A DNA stretch of 33,517 nt, taken from Gnetum montanum. Taxonomy: Eukaryota > Streptophyta > Gnetopsida > Gnetales > Gnetaceae. The translations under genes and the position numbers were made by a program. Numbering within the stretch: position 1 is the first letter of the stretch; the number at the start of each line of letters is the position of its first letter. The notes under the pieces were generated by a model. That model did no database searches, was not told the DNA's origin, and was given only the letters and a program-made list of their open reading frames with translations. Below are positions 9,243-19,089 of this stretch, one piece after another. The stretch covers positions 946 to 34,462 of the forward strand of contig MNCI01003017.1 in the NCBI GenBank assembly GCA_015680685.1, read 5' to 3'.

Positions 9243-11179
9243 ATGTCTTCTTCTTCACATAAAAGCACTTCACCACCTAGGACTAACACAAGAGACAATT
9301 AGCGGCATAATACACATAACCAAGATCTGCTAGTTCCCCAACAGTTTCATGTGGTATATACTTATCCTGATGAGTATGTACCTAATTTCACCTTTATTCT
9401 CCACCAAGATGAACAACTGTGTTGAAGAGACTTGAAGGGTAACATAGTGTTGCCTCCAAATCAATCACTTCCCAACATGCTCCCTCATGCTCTCACACGA
9501 ATAGGCATGCCACTTTTATACATAGAATACGTTGCATGTGATCATGACTCAAGGGACTATCATCCCACAGAATCGCAACATCAAAGGGACTTGCGACAAG
9601 AGAGATACCATACATCCTTGAAGGGTAAATGGCCCCATGATGCTCTACACATTTGAGCGAAATTGAGGATGGTGAACCTGCTTCAATAGGTTTCCCATGA
9701 AACGATGTTCCTCCTCTTGACATTGGTCAGAAGGTAGTGTATCAGAACCTCCACTCCACTATTCAAAATCCTGGTTCTGATACCCACGAACACAAAGTGT
9801 TCAACAAAGGAACATGAACACACGATAAGGGCAGACATTCTGATCATGACCATGATCAAGGCCAAGACCACCGAAGAGAAGGTAGACAGCACCATCATGG
9901 TGATGGTTTTCCTTCTTCTTCACCTTCATCATCATCTTAACCCTCTTCTTCAGTATCCGAATGTAGTCATAGGGAAACCAATCGTGAGGATAGGGGAAAA
10001 TGAAGTGAAAGACATCAACGAGATAGTCAAAAATGAGGACAAGGGCACTCTAAAGAATTAAGGCATAGAAGAAGGGAGAGTAGGGAACCGTGTAGACACC
10101 ATATATGCTACGAACTAGATGATCATGAAGAACCCCTACTCACAACTAGAAGAATGCTAGATATAACAGAGGTCGTAAGAGTTTCAACAAGGCACCAAAA
10201 GGATAGTGGGATCAAGAGGTTAGACATGACTAACATCCCATGATTTGAAGGGGGATACGATGCTGATCCTCAAAATCATTTACAAGCATTCCACAATGCA
10301 TGTGCCTTGCAAAACATAGAAAACGAATGGAAAAAACTAAAGTTGTTCCCTAGGATACTAGTGAAAGAAGCTGAAAGCTGGTACCGGTCCCTAGAACTGG
10401 AATCCATTCGAAGGTGGAGTACAATGTTAGAACTGTTCAATGATAAGTACCAAACATACTCCTAAGTATCTAACCTGTGGAAGCAAATCCAAGGATGGAA
10501 GCAAGGAAATCATGAACCCTTGGATGCTGCCATGGGTTGCTATTATGCACTATTACATCATTGGCCTGGCCATGGTTATTCACAATGGGATCAACTACGC
10601 CATCTTGTGGATGGACTTAGGCATGAAACAAGAAGAACCCTTGGGATGTACACCCAAGGAAGGTTATCAGAGATTAGGTCTCATCAAATTCATAGATTGC
10701 TAGAGTAAGCAACCAAAGAAGAAGGTGAGCTACGAAAGAGAGAAAGTGTGGAAGAATACAACTGAGATCCTTCCCTTTGAAAAAGGGGAGTGAGATTTTG
10801 TGAGGAGGAAGAAGAGTCACCACTTGAAGAGATGGTGAATAGGAAAACTTTGCCTCTCAAAAAATTAACAATAGAAGTATTGGCAAAGGTAGACCAAATG
10901 TGGGACTCCCTGGATAGTATGTTTGAAACTATTCTTACAATTGTAGAGGAGTCTAGGGAGTGAGGTAGTGATCGTGAAAAAAAAAAGAGAGAAGTGGACA
11001 ATGCACGTAACAAGGGTAAGGGCAAAATAGCCATCACAGAAGAGGTTGTGAATTTAGACACAGACAATGATAGTGGATGTAAGATATGCCAATATGACCA
11101 TCCTAAGGGATGTTGCCCAATAATCTCACATCTACAAGATTCTGGGATGTATGCACTCAACCCACGACTAAATAAATGA
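9243..11179 (+). pseudogene. gag: gag relic (element 3)
   Basis: The likely start is the ATG at 9243 (MSSSSHKSTSPPRTNTRD), soon hit by a stop. The capsid-like domain is clear at about 10230-10710: YDADPQNHLQAF, then LKLFPRILVKEAESWYRSL, then WKQIQGWKQGNHEPLDAA, the standard plant gypsy gag pattern. The nucleocapsid motif CKICQYDHPKGCCP near 11085 has CX2CX3HX4C spacing, the form used by Athila elements for RNA binding. Gag would form the cytoplasmic particle. The frame is interrupted by several stops, for example near 10463, 10706 and 10963, and by frameshifts. Confidence 0.85.
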
Positions 11180-12247
11180 CAAGCACCCTGACGGTTACCT
11201 TATCCCCAAGGTAGTTCCACCAACCTTCAACATATTATCCAATTGGAACTCCACCAGAGCCCATTGAGCAACATCAATAGTGGAAATACCCACAATCATG
11301 GGGGATGCCACCAACAAGGCAACAATACCCCTACTAGCAACCTAACCCATATGGCTACTACATGCAGTATCCAATCTCTCCATATGACTCTGTTAGTCAT
11401 GTTACACCACAAAATCACTACCAATCCCATGAGTATTATAGAACTCTTTCTCCTAGGGAAGATAACCCACAAATATACCATCCTTCAAATCCATTCACAG
11501 CTCACACTAATAGCTCCATTACCACCCACTCCAATAATGTAAAGGGAACTTCGTATTCAACCAAAGCAACACAATGCCACAAAGGTTGTAAACCCTCAAC
11601 CCACTTTTGGTTCTAACAACCACATGAAGAAAATACCTTTCTTCAGAACCAACAGTCCAACCAAGCCCTTACAACCACAAGTGGTTGAACCTCTGAACAC
11701 CTCCCCATCAAATAAAGCTTCAGAGCTCCCTTTGAACCAAACACCGAGCTCAACACATATAGTTATGTTAACACATGACATTACTGACTGGATTAAGGTT
11801 GCCCACCTTCCCAGGAAATTCTCTGATCCTAGAAGCCCTCTAATCTATCTCCAAATTGCTAGGAATGAGCCATGCAAAGCTCTTTTGGATTTAGGTTCTG
11901 GAGTCAACTTAATATCACAAGAAATGTACAAAGCTTGGAACCTACCTCCATTAAAAAAGAGCAATATTCACCTAGAGTTGGCCAACGAGTCCATCACTAT
12001 TCCCTTGGGACTGGTGGAGGACATCGTCACCACTATATATGGATGGTCATACCCAACTGATTTCCTAGTGATACAAGTGAATAACGGTAAAGGTGACTTC
12101 TCAATAATATTGGGAAGGGCATGGCTAAGTACTATAGATGCATGCCCAGGAATATGCAATCTTTCCTTGGAAATATCTAAGGAGAATACTTTTGGAAAGA
12201 TTGAGAAGAAGAAGGTTCCATGCATCACATATAATGATATAGGGTGA
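11180..12247 (+). pseudogene. Linker and retropepsin-like protease (element 3)
   Basis: A linker rich in Asn, Pro, Ser and Thr runs to about 11616 and then changes frame. The frame 11624-12247 is open for 207 codons. It contains the catalytic block ALLDLGSGVNLISQEMY (D-L-G-S), the flap-side segment LELANESITIPLGLVEDIV and the C-terminal IILGRAWLST. This is the complete set of retropepsin landmarks and the best preserved protease in the window. It would process the Gag-Pol precursor. The ATG at 11624 is probably not the natural start, since protease is normally made as part of the polyprotein. Confidence 0.88.
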
Positions 12248-13646
12248 AATTGCGTGCAAAGATCATGGGTTGTGAAAAGTTTAGCATTACCTACATGCAA
12301 TGGGTGTGCACAAAACATTAACATACAAAAATTCCTATATGCAGCAGCCACATGACAAGAAGACACCTAGTGGCTCATAGCTGATCAAGTGAGCAACTCA
12401 CTAATGTGCATGGAAATAACTAAGGGAATAATTTGCGCTTACATCGAAAGCATAGATGCACTAGAGCAAGTTCACTACCAACTTCCAAGCCTTAACCTTC
12501 AAAACATCAATTGGGGGAAGTTGGAAATTCCTGAAAAATTTAAACAAAAGCCCCTAGAATTGAAATCATTGCCAACTGGTTTGGAATATATGATTCTTAA
12601 AAATGGAAAATCGGTAATCATCAACGCAAGACTTACTTCCAAACACAAAGGAAGACTGTTGAAGGTAATAAAGAAGTGGTCAAAAGCCTTTGCCTGGTCA
12701 TATCCTGAATTAACTGGAATAGATCCTAGGATATGCCAACATAGGATTTACACTAACCCCTCCATGAAACCTTGAAAGCAACCGTAGAGGCAATTGAACC
12801 CAAAATTGTAGTAAAAGAAGAAATAGAAAAACTTCTTAAGGTTGGGTTCATATATCCCATTACTGATAGCAAATGGGTTGGCCCTTTGGTAATCATGCCT
12901 AAAAAGGGAGGCAAATGGAGGGTGTGCATAGATTTTAGGCTGCTAAACATGGAAACATTTAAGGATCAATTTGTGTTTCCATTCGTTGACCAAGTCTTAA
13001 ACACCATAGTAGGGCATTATTATTACAGTTTTATGGATGGCTATAGTGGATACAACCAAATACGGATAGCCCCAGAAGACCAAGCCAAGACAACATTAGC
13101 CAATCCTTGGGGAACGTTTGCATATAGACAAATGCTATTTCAATTGTGTAATGCTCCTGCCACGTTTCAACACCTAGTTTTAAGCATATTCCAACAATAG
13201 TAGGGAACGAAGTGGAAGTCTTTATGGACAACTTCTCCACCTATGGAAGAAGTTTTGATTAAGCCTTTGACCAATTACAACAAGGGTTGAAAAGATGCAT
13301 AGAAACCAGTTTAAGGCTCAACTGGTAAAAAGGCCATTTAATGGTCCAAGAAGGCATAGTACTTGGGCATAAGGTTTCACATGTAGGAATAGAGGTAGAC
13401 CTAGAAAAAATTAGGGTTATTCAAGGAATCACCTGTCAACCAAAAACTATCAAAGACATTCGATCATTCCTTGGACACAGTGGCTACTATAGGAGACTCA
13501 TTGAGAACTTCTCCAAGATTATCAAACCATTGGTAGAGCTAACAAAGAAGGACGTACCTTTTGAGTGGACCAGGGAATGTGAACGAGCATTCCAAACCTT
13601 AAAACAAAAGCTAGTAGAAACTCCCATTCTACAAGCTCTTGACTAG
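12248..13646 (+). pseudogene. pol: Reverse transcriptase relic (element 3)
   Basis: The linker AFAWSYPELTGIDPRICQHRIY is in frame 2 (12389-12775). A frameshift near 12772 leads to fingers and palm in frame 1 (GGKWRVCIDFRLLN, YYYSFMDGYSGYNQIRI, FQLCNAPATFQ) up to a TAG at 13198. A second shift puts the rest in frame 3. The active-site block reads FMDNF at 13221-13235, with Asn for the second catalytic Asp of FMDDF. Further TAA stops lie at 13260 and 13326. The thumb SFLGHSGYYRRLIENF and connection FEWTRECERAFQTLK are well kept. Confidence 0.92.
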
Positions 13647-14112
13647 TTTAGACTTTTCCACATCATGACTGACGTGTCCAATTATGCCTTAGGAGCCATA
13701 CTTACATAGTTAGATGACCAAAAATACCCTTACTACATCCACTATGAAAGTAAAAGTATCACCGGTGCACAACTTAACTACACAACTACAGAGAAAGAAT
13801 TAATGGCTATAGTGTTTACCCTGGATAAGTTTAGGCACTATGTGTTAGGTTACAATTTGTTCATCCACATGGATCATAGTGCAATCCAGTTTGTCATGAA
13901 CAAGCCAACGATTAGCCCTCGTATTATACAATGGCTGGTAAGGAGTTCGATCTAACAATGATCGATCGGAACAGCACCGAGAACATAGTTTCAAATTAAT
14001 TATCTCGATTGCATTGGGATAGCAAAGAGGATCAATATGTAATGTCTGATCATTTTCTTGATGAAGCCCTCTTTGCCACTGTAGTGAATAACCAACCCAT
14101 GGAGACAAACTA
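13647..14112 (+). pseudogene. pol: RNase H domain relic (element 3)
   Basis: It continues in frame 3 as MTDVSNYALGAIL, with the first catalytic Asp. TTEKELMAIVFTLDKFRHY carries the Glu and HMDHSAIQF another Asp. A TAG follows the domain start near 13708, and a frameshift near 13935 leads to EFDLTMIDRNSTENIVSN, the end of the domain. It would degrade the RNA strand of the RNA-DNA hybrid during cDNA synthesis. Confidence 0.9.
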
Positions 14113-15394
14113 GTCTAGTAGCATTCTCACCTATCTCCTTACTCAAAAAACACCACAAGAGCTAGACTTTAGGAAGAAACAACAGCTTCTTCATAGAGCC
14201 AAGTACTTCATGGAGATCAATGGACAACTTTACAAAGTGTGTTTTGATGGCTTGGTTCGATGGTGCGTGCCCGAGGTAGACCAACTGAGAGTTCTCCAAG
14301 ATGCTCATGAGGGCCCTTGTGGGGCTCACTATGCGGGGAGATGAATGGATATTAGGATCTTGCTTGCAGGATATTACTAGCCAACATTATTTTAGGATGC
14401 CCATCAATTTGTCCGATCCTGTGAGTGCTATCAATGTGATGGGGAAATGACTGCTAAAATGGAGGGTTTGCAACAATGGATTCAACCATTAGAACCCTTC
14501 AACATTTGGGGAATAGACTTTATGGGGCCCATTACACCAATGTCCAATGGAAAAGCTTACATTGTAGTTTTCATAGACTATTTAACAAAATGGGTTGAAG
14601 TATCTGCTGTTAAAGACTACACATCATCTATAGCTACACGATTTGTGCAACAACAAATTGTAAATAGGTTTGGTGTGCCATGTGCACTTATTTTAGATAA
14701 TGAAACACACTTCACATGTGCAAATTTTTGAAAGTTAATGCAATGCTTAGGGGTTGAACATAAATTAACTACACCTTATCACCCCCAAGCTAATGGATAA
14801 GCTGAGTTCACCAACAGGGAGATCACTAAAATATTGACTAGGAAAATTAGCAAGTATAGGTGAAATTGAAGCACTAAACTGAATGATGCTCTTTGGGCAG
14901 ACTGCTCCACCTGGAAACTCCCTATAAGTTACTCTCCCTATGAGTTAGTGTACAGAAAGCTTCCAACGCTTTCAATTCAAACCAAGCTCCATATACTATC
15001 AATGGCTTGTGACCTCCACCTCAATCTGGATCTAGCACAAAAACAAAGGTTGGCAACTTTAAACGTGCTAAACGAAAATTGATTAGCTACCTTGTCATCA
15101 AATGAGTTGCACAAGGCATATAACAAGCAATGTCATGACTTGAAGATTAGAAAGGTTAAGTATCAACCGGGAGATAAGTTTCTCTACTAGAACCCCACAC
15201 ATGTGCCACAATGCACAAAATTTTAAACACTATGGGAAGGACCTTACATTATTTATACAACCTTTCCTTCAGGGGCCATGACCATATACAAACCTAAGAG
15301 CCCTGATAAGAGATTATTAGTCAATGTGTAACAAACCAAAACCTTCCATGAATTTAGAACAGTCAGTGCATATAATACCTTTGAGAAGGGATGA
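14113..15394 (+). pseudogene. pol: Integrase relic (element 3)
   Basis: The zinc domain shows H...H (DAHEGPCGAHYAGR) and C..C (CECYQC). The core retains all three catalytic acids: Asp in WGIDFMGP (about 14515), Asp in LDNETHF (about 14697) and Glu in AEFTNREI (about 14803). Several stops interrupt it: TGA within 14341-14346, two further upstream of 14447, TGA at 14729, TAA near 14798 and TGA near 14862. The C-terminal part has the LWEGPYIIYTT block and ends in TGA at 15392. No chromodomain is present, in keeping with Athila. Confidence 0.9.
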
Positions 15395-15479
15395 CCCTGC
15401 TCACTATTTCAGATCTCCTCCTTCCAACTCAATCATGGGGGAGATGGCCGCCTGTGCTAATCATTTGAGGCCCTCAGTT

Positions 15480-15660
15480 CTTTTTTAAGTTTTTATTTTA
15501 CACATATTTTTTTACAAATTTCTTTAACTTTTCTTGTTTTTTTTTTTTGCAACATCATCTATACTTTTTCATTTCTTTGTGTGACTGTGTGTTTTGTTTG
15601 TTTTTGTTCTTGTTCTTGTTCTTGTTTTTGTATTTTTGTTGTTGTTTTTGTTTTGTTAGA
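15480..15660. repeat. T-rich low-complexity tract with TTCTTG repeats
   Basis: Long T runs are followed by tandem TTCTTG units near 15605-15625 and TTTTTG units after that. It is part of the element 3 3' region but has no counterpart inside the visible part of element 6. Confidence 0.8.
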
Positions 15661-16173
15661 TTCATCACCTAATAAGTGCTCCTGAAGGTGGTATAAACTA
15701 TATTCTATTGATTGCTAATGTTTGGTTTTTACCTTTGACTTATAATGTTGATACTAAGGTATGGTTCTTTTGATATAAATGGAAACGAGTCCACATCATC
15801 TATGCATCCATGAATTTCATGTTCTCTCTTGGCTTGGAACTATACAGTCCCCTTCTTTAATAATAAAACTATTAACAAATTGGTGACTAGGCATTTCTCA
15901 GACTAAAGAAGGACTCAAGGACTGAAAAGGGTGTGACTTCAAAAGGATTTGATGCATTTGTGCTGGCTATTCTCTTGGGTGCTTGGATGTTTTCTTCTTG
16001 AGTTTTCCTTACCATTCTGACATTGCTCCTTTATTGGGAAGTTGAGCCAATAAAAATAAGTCTTTGCATTGTGTGGTTCTCACGCAAAAAAAAATAGAGT
16101 GAGAATTTGAAGCACACCCCTTAGACAAAATAATCATATGGGCTACAAGCATTGGTTATGGAACTAAACAAAC

Positions 16174-16347
16174 ATGTTCCCTCTAACTAAGGCCCTTTCT
16201 TGCTTCCTACTTCTCCCTTTCTTGTTTCCTAGGAATGGTGTTGACTCTTTGGTGGAAGCATTCTTGTTACTTCAAGTAGATGGATCGGCCAAGTGTATTA
16301 ATGTGAAGTCACTAGATGTGGATTGTTTGAGGCTAGATTTGGAATGA
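16174..16347 (+). CDS. Small conserved ORF downstream of pol (element 3)
   Basis: The frame runs from ATG at 16174 to TGA at 16345-16347, 57 codons. Its C-terminal part, QVDGSAKCINVKSLDVD, matches QVDGMTKCIDAKSLEVV in element 6 (33043-33279, minus), and both end in the same place with LE and a TGA. The beginning also matches (MFPLTKAL against VFPLTKAL). Between these, a net 6-base length difference keeps the frame. The segment between them is rich in Leu and Phe. Function is unknown; it could be a remnant of an env-like product or a non-coding conserved segment that happens to stay open. Its start in element 3 is GTG in element 6, so the initiation codon is not settled. Confidence 0.4.
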   Translation: MFPLTKALSCFLLLPFLFPRNGVDSLVEAFLLLQVDGSAKCINVKSLDVDCLRLDLE

Positions 16348-16664
16348 GATCTACTCAGTCACATTAACCATATATACACAAGGGGCTGTGCACCACCTTG
16401 TTCTTGGGACTCTGTTCCATTCTCTTCTCCCCATCATTCTTTCTCCATTTTCCACTTCATTGTCAATTGTATTAGTAGTCTATATTTTGGTTGATGCATT
16501 GTTTTCTCTTTGGTGGATTCTTGTGGTTAAGTCTTTAACTCTTGCTCCTAAATGACATTTCCAGAGCCTACAGACTCTTTGAATGTTGGTTTGTCAGGGC
16601 ATAAAGGGCATGAGCCTACTTTGGGGAGGACCCACTAGCATTCCTATTTGGTGCATCAGTTAAC

Positions 16665-16910
16665 TTATTTTCCTTTAACATTTTCACAATCAACATTTGT
16701 TTTATTCATTTCCATATCTGACATCCATTTTATCGATGTTGCTATTGTTTCTTTTTTTCCATCTTTCTTATTCCTTATCTTTTTCCATTCTACTACTACC
16801 GGATGATCGCTCTTAGCCATGGGGGCCCTGGTCCAATTTTTTAAATTTTTCCTCACCCCTACACCTTGGGTAGTCACCAGTGTTATATCTCTAGAATCTG
16901 TATTGGCCAT
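16665..16910 (-). other. Antisense open frame in the element 3 3' region
   Basis: An 81-codon frame on the minus strand starts at an ATG at 16910 and is rich in Lys and Asn. The homologous stretch of element 6 (about 32445-32700, plus strand) begins with the same MAN but is broken by several stops. Antisense frames after pol are known in some Tat-lineage elements such as Grande, but nothing else links this one to them. It could equally be a chance opening. Confidence 0.25.
16813..16825 (+). other. Internal polypurine-like tract (element 3)
   Basis: TTAGCCATGGGGG aligns with TTAGTCATGGGGATA (32564-32578, minus) in element 6, and resembles the true polypurine tract TTAGTCATGGGGGTA beside the element 6 3' LTR. 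Confidence 0.4.
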
Positions 16911-17160
16911 ATCACAACTTAGCCAATGGACCTTACATCAAGGCAAGGTATCAACTGTCTTGCGATTTACTTATCCTTGCCCATATGTGATTGTGTTGTG
17001 TGTGCAGATGGCAATCATACAGCAATGGATTGGACCTGGAGGAAACACTCAGGATGGACTGGTGCGTGAATGGTTGTGCAAGGAACAAGATTGATGGCAC
17101 GGCTATGGATGGACAATAGAAGGCACCATCTTGGTATCAACAGCACCACATCTTCTCCTT

Positions 17161-17195
17161 TTCTCTCTCTCTCTCTCTCTCTTCTCTCTCAGCTA
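17161..17195. repeat. (TC)n microsatellite
   Basis: About ten uninterrupted CT units plus nearby TTCTCTCTC. The homologous place in element 6 (about 32165-32215, reverse) is a looser TTCTCT tract, so the repeat expanded within element 3. Confidence 0.85.
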
Positions 17196-17300
17196 CCAAA
17201 TAAGGTTGGATGTCAATTGTGTATAGTGTTCACTCTTATAGTCATGAACACTAATGTTGTTATGTTTTGTAATGTTGATCTGTTATTCAGAGATTGGGCA

Positions 17301-18959
17301 TCACTTTAGAAAACTAGCTTTGTTATTCAAGATGACATCAACATTTATCGTAACCTTCATTACGACCTTGCAACAAGATTGTGATGGACTAGAAAGGGCA
17401 CCTTGAGATCCACACTAGCAAGATAAACAACTTTATCTTCTAGGACATCAACATTTATCAATATTTCAAGAATTAAAACATGAAAAACTTCTTCAAACCT
17501 AATTCTATGGCTTAAAAATTTGGCAAAATAGAAATGAAGGAAAATCTGATTAAAAGAGATCAAAATGTGATCAACCCATGTCAAAACATTGACTAACATT
17601 TTATACATGATAACAAATCTTAGAAATTGACCAATATGTAGAAATAATAATAAAATTGTTAGATCTAAAAATTAGGCATTTCATCAAACAATTATTGAAC
17701 AAACATAAATCATCTAAAAAGATGACCATGTGAGATAAAAATACCAATATCCATCAAGTAGAGAAAAAAGCATCAAATTACCATACTTAAAAAGATAGCA
17801 TTGTAGAAAGAAACCTTTGTGTAGCCCTAATCTCCAAAATATGATTAAAATCCTAAGCAAAGTTGTAGGTCAACAATGGGATCTAGGTGAAATCTCAATC
17901 GAAATTATGACTTATTGAAGGCCTTGATTGATAGTGCGAATCTAACATAGCTCCTCTCCAATCTCATATGATCTCCCTCTTTGGTTATACCTCCTAGATG
18001 TTAGCTATGTTATTGGATGGTCTCTCATGAAATGATTACCAAATATTTAACCTGCCAAGGGCAAAAGCAAAGGTTGTGCCACAAGTTAATCTAATGGGAA
18101 AACTAAAAATAAAAAGAAACACTAATTCTAAAAATATTTTAAAAATAGTTTTTTAACATGGGCTAGTACGCGTCACTGGGCTAATGGGCACTCCTTAAGG
18201 ATAATTATATAACTATATATAAGCCCATTTTAAAAGCTATATCTAAGCCCAAGCTAATAGCTTGTTTAAGGTCAAAACATAACTAACAAAGGGGCTACCA
18301 TGAGATCCTTTAAAACATAAGATAAAACAAAATTAATAACTAAAAACAAAAGTATAAACTATTAATTTATAAAAATGCAAAGTATTAAAATAAAGAATAT
18401 TACAAACGAATATACTACCCCATGTGCCAATGATTCATATAGTGCTTATGTTTGCTAACTCAAAACTTTAATAAAATGGTTAATTTGTATATGATAAAAT
18501 AAAATAAAACTCAAAAATATTAAAAATATAAAAATATTATAAATACTAAAAATAAAAATAAAATATTTTTAAAATAAAAATGTAATTAAAAAAGGAAATA
18601 GCAAGGCACATAGCTCAAACTATAAAAGCTTAGTCAACCAGAGAAAAAAGGTTATATCATAGATATATGTTAGCAAACAAGACATCAAGGGCTCAAATCA
18701 CAAACATACCAAGTAGGTAACTGGTACCTAAGGTAAGGGTGTTATAGAAGCCATGTTCAAGTTGGTCCAAAGATTTGAGCATAGTTCTAAATACTTAAAT
18801 AATAAAAAAAAAGATCAATATTTCAAAAAGTTCATATACCATTAGAATTAGTATTAAATATGTAGTTATTTGGAAAATGTATATGCATGTATATAACCTT
18901 ATATATTCTTCTTCTTCTCTATTAATGAATGTAATACAAAGGGACTTGTTCATAAATCA
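17301..18959. other. Unassigned AT-rich stretch
   Basis: No family could be recognised. A minus-strand frame at 17360-17608 (82 codons) matches nothing known to me and lacks homologs in the window. GGGCTAGTACGCGTCACTGG near 18162 is a small GC-richer patch. The region lies between the truncated end of element 3 and the 3' tail of the LINE, and may be old target DNA. Confidence 0.4.
18480..18600. repeat. A/T low-complexity tract
   Basis: The tract consists almost entirely of AAATA, AAAATATT and TAAAAA units with very little G or C. A shorter similar tract is at 21515-21565. Confidence 0.8.
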
Positions 18960-18965
18960 TTTCTA

Positions 18966-18985
18966 CACTTGTTCTTCTTCATCAT
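18966..18985 (-). repeat. Microsatellite 3' tail of the LINE
   Basis: A short tract of GAT and GAA units on the minus strand at the LINE 3' terminus. It marks where target-primed reverse transcription would have begun. Confidence 0.65.
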
Positions 18986-19089
18986 CATCCCAACCTTATC
19001 CTAATAAAATAGGGTTGACTATGTGAGTTGATTTTTTTCATTCACCTCTATGAAGAATTAGATCTTTATTTATTTATAGTTTATTCAAA

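Larger units (their letters stand above)
8339..17300 (+). mobile_element. Element 3: Athila-lineage Ty3/gypsy element, 3'-truncated
   Basis: The order is 5' LTR, tRNA-Asp primer site, leader, gag, protease, RT, RNase H, integrase and a long 3' region. This is the Athila plan. The 3' region from about 15925 to 17290 matches the reverse complement of 32105-33517 (element 6). In element 6 that homologous region continues for about 130 bp to a polypurine tract and a 3' LTR; in element 3 the match stops near 17300, so the tract and 3' LTR are lost. The polyprotein frames are broken by stops and frameshifts. Bases 8334-8338 (GTTAT) would be the left target duplication. Confidence 0.9.
15395..17300 (+). 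other. Long 3' region of element 3, between pol and the lost 3' LTR
   Basis: From about 15925 onward this region is clearly homologous to element 6 (33517 down to about 32105), with the same order of landmarks, so it belongs to the element and is not host DNA. It starts with a purine-rich CATGGGGGAGATGG soon after the pol stop, then a T-rich tract. It contains a small conserved reading frame (16174-16347), an internal purine tract (16813-16825), an antisense frame (16665-16910) and a TC repeat. Athila elements can carry an env-like frame here; nothing env-like of full length is seen. Confidence 0.75.

Noticed and set aside
9432-9898. Frames of 71-76 codons on the minus strand as genes
   Set aside because: They overlap the gag region of element 3 on the opposite strand and have no recognisable motif or counterpart elsewhere.
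10690-11160. Minus-strand frame of 156 codons
   Set aside because: It is the longest minus-strand frame but lies exactly opposite the gag C-terminus and nucleocapsid knuckle; its Ser/Leu-rich content is what the complement of a Lys/Glu-rich coding strand gives.
11968-12366. Minus-strand frame of 132 codons
   Set aside because: It is the complement of the well-supported protease frame at 11624-12247.
13845-14108. Minus-strand frame of 87 codons
   Set aside because: It is opposite the end of the RNase H domain of element 3; no motif.
16819-17309. Frames of 91 and 79 codons in the element 3 3' region
   Set aside because: The second includes the TC repeat, and the homologous DNA in element 6 does not keep these frames open.
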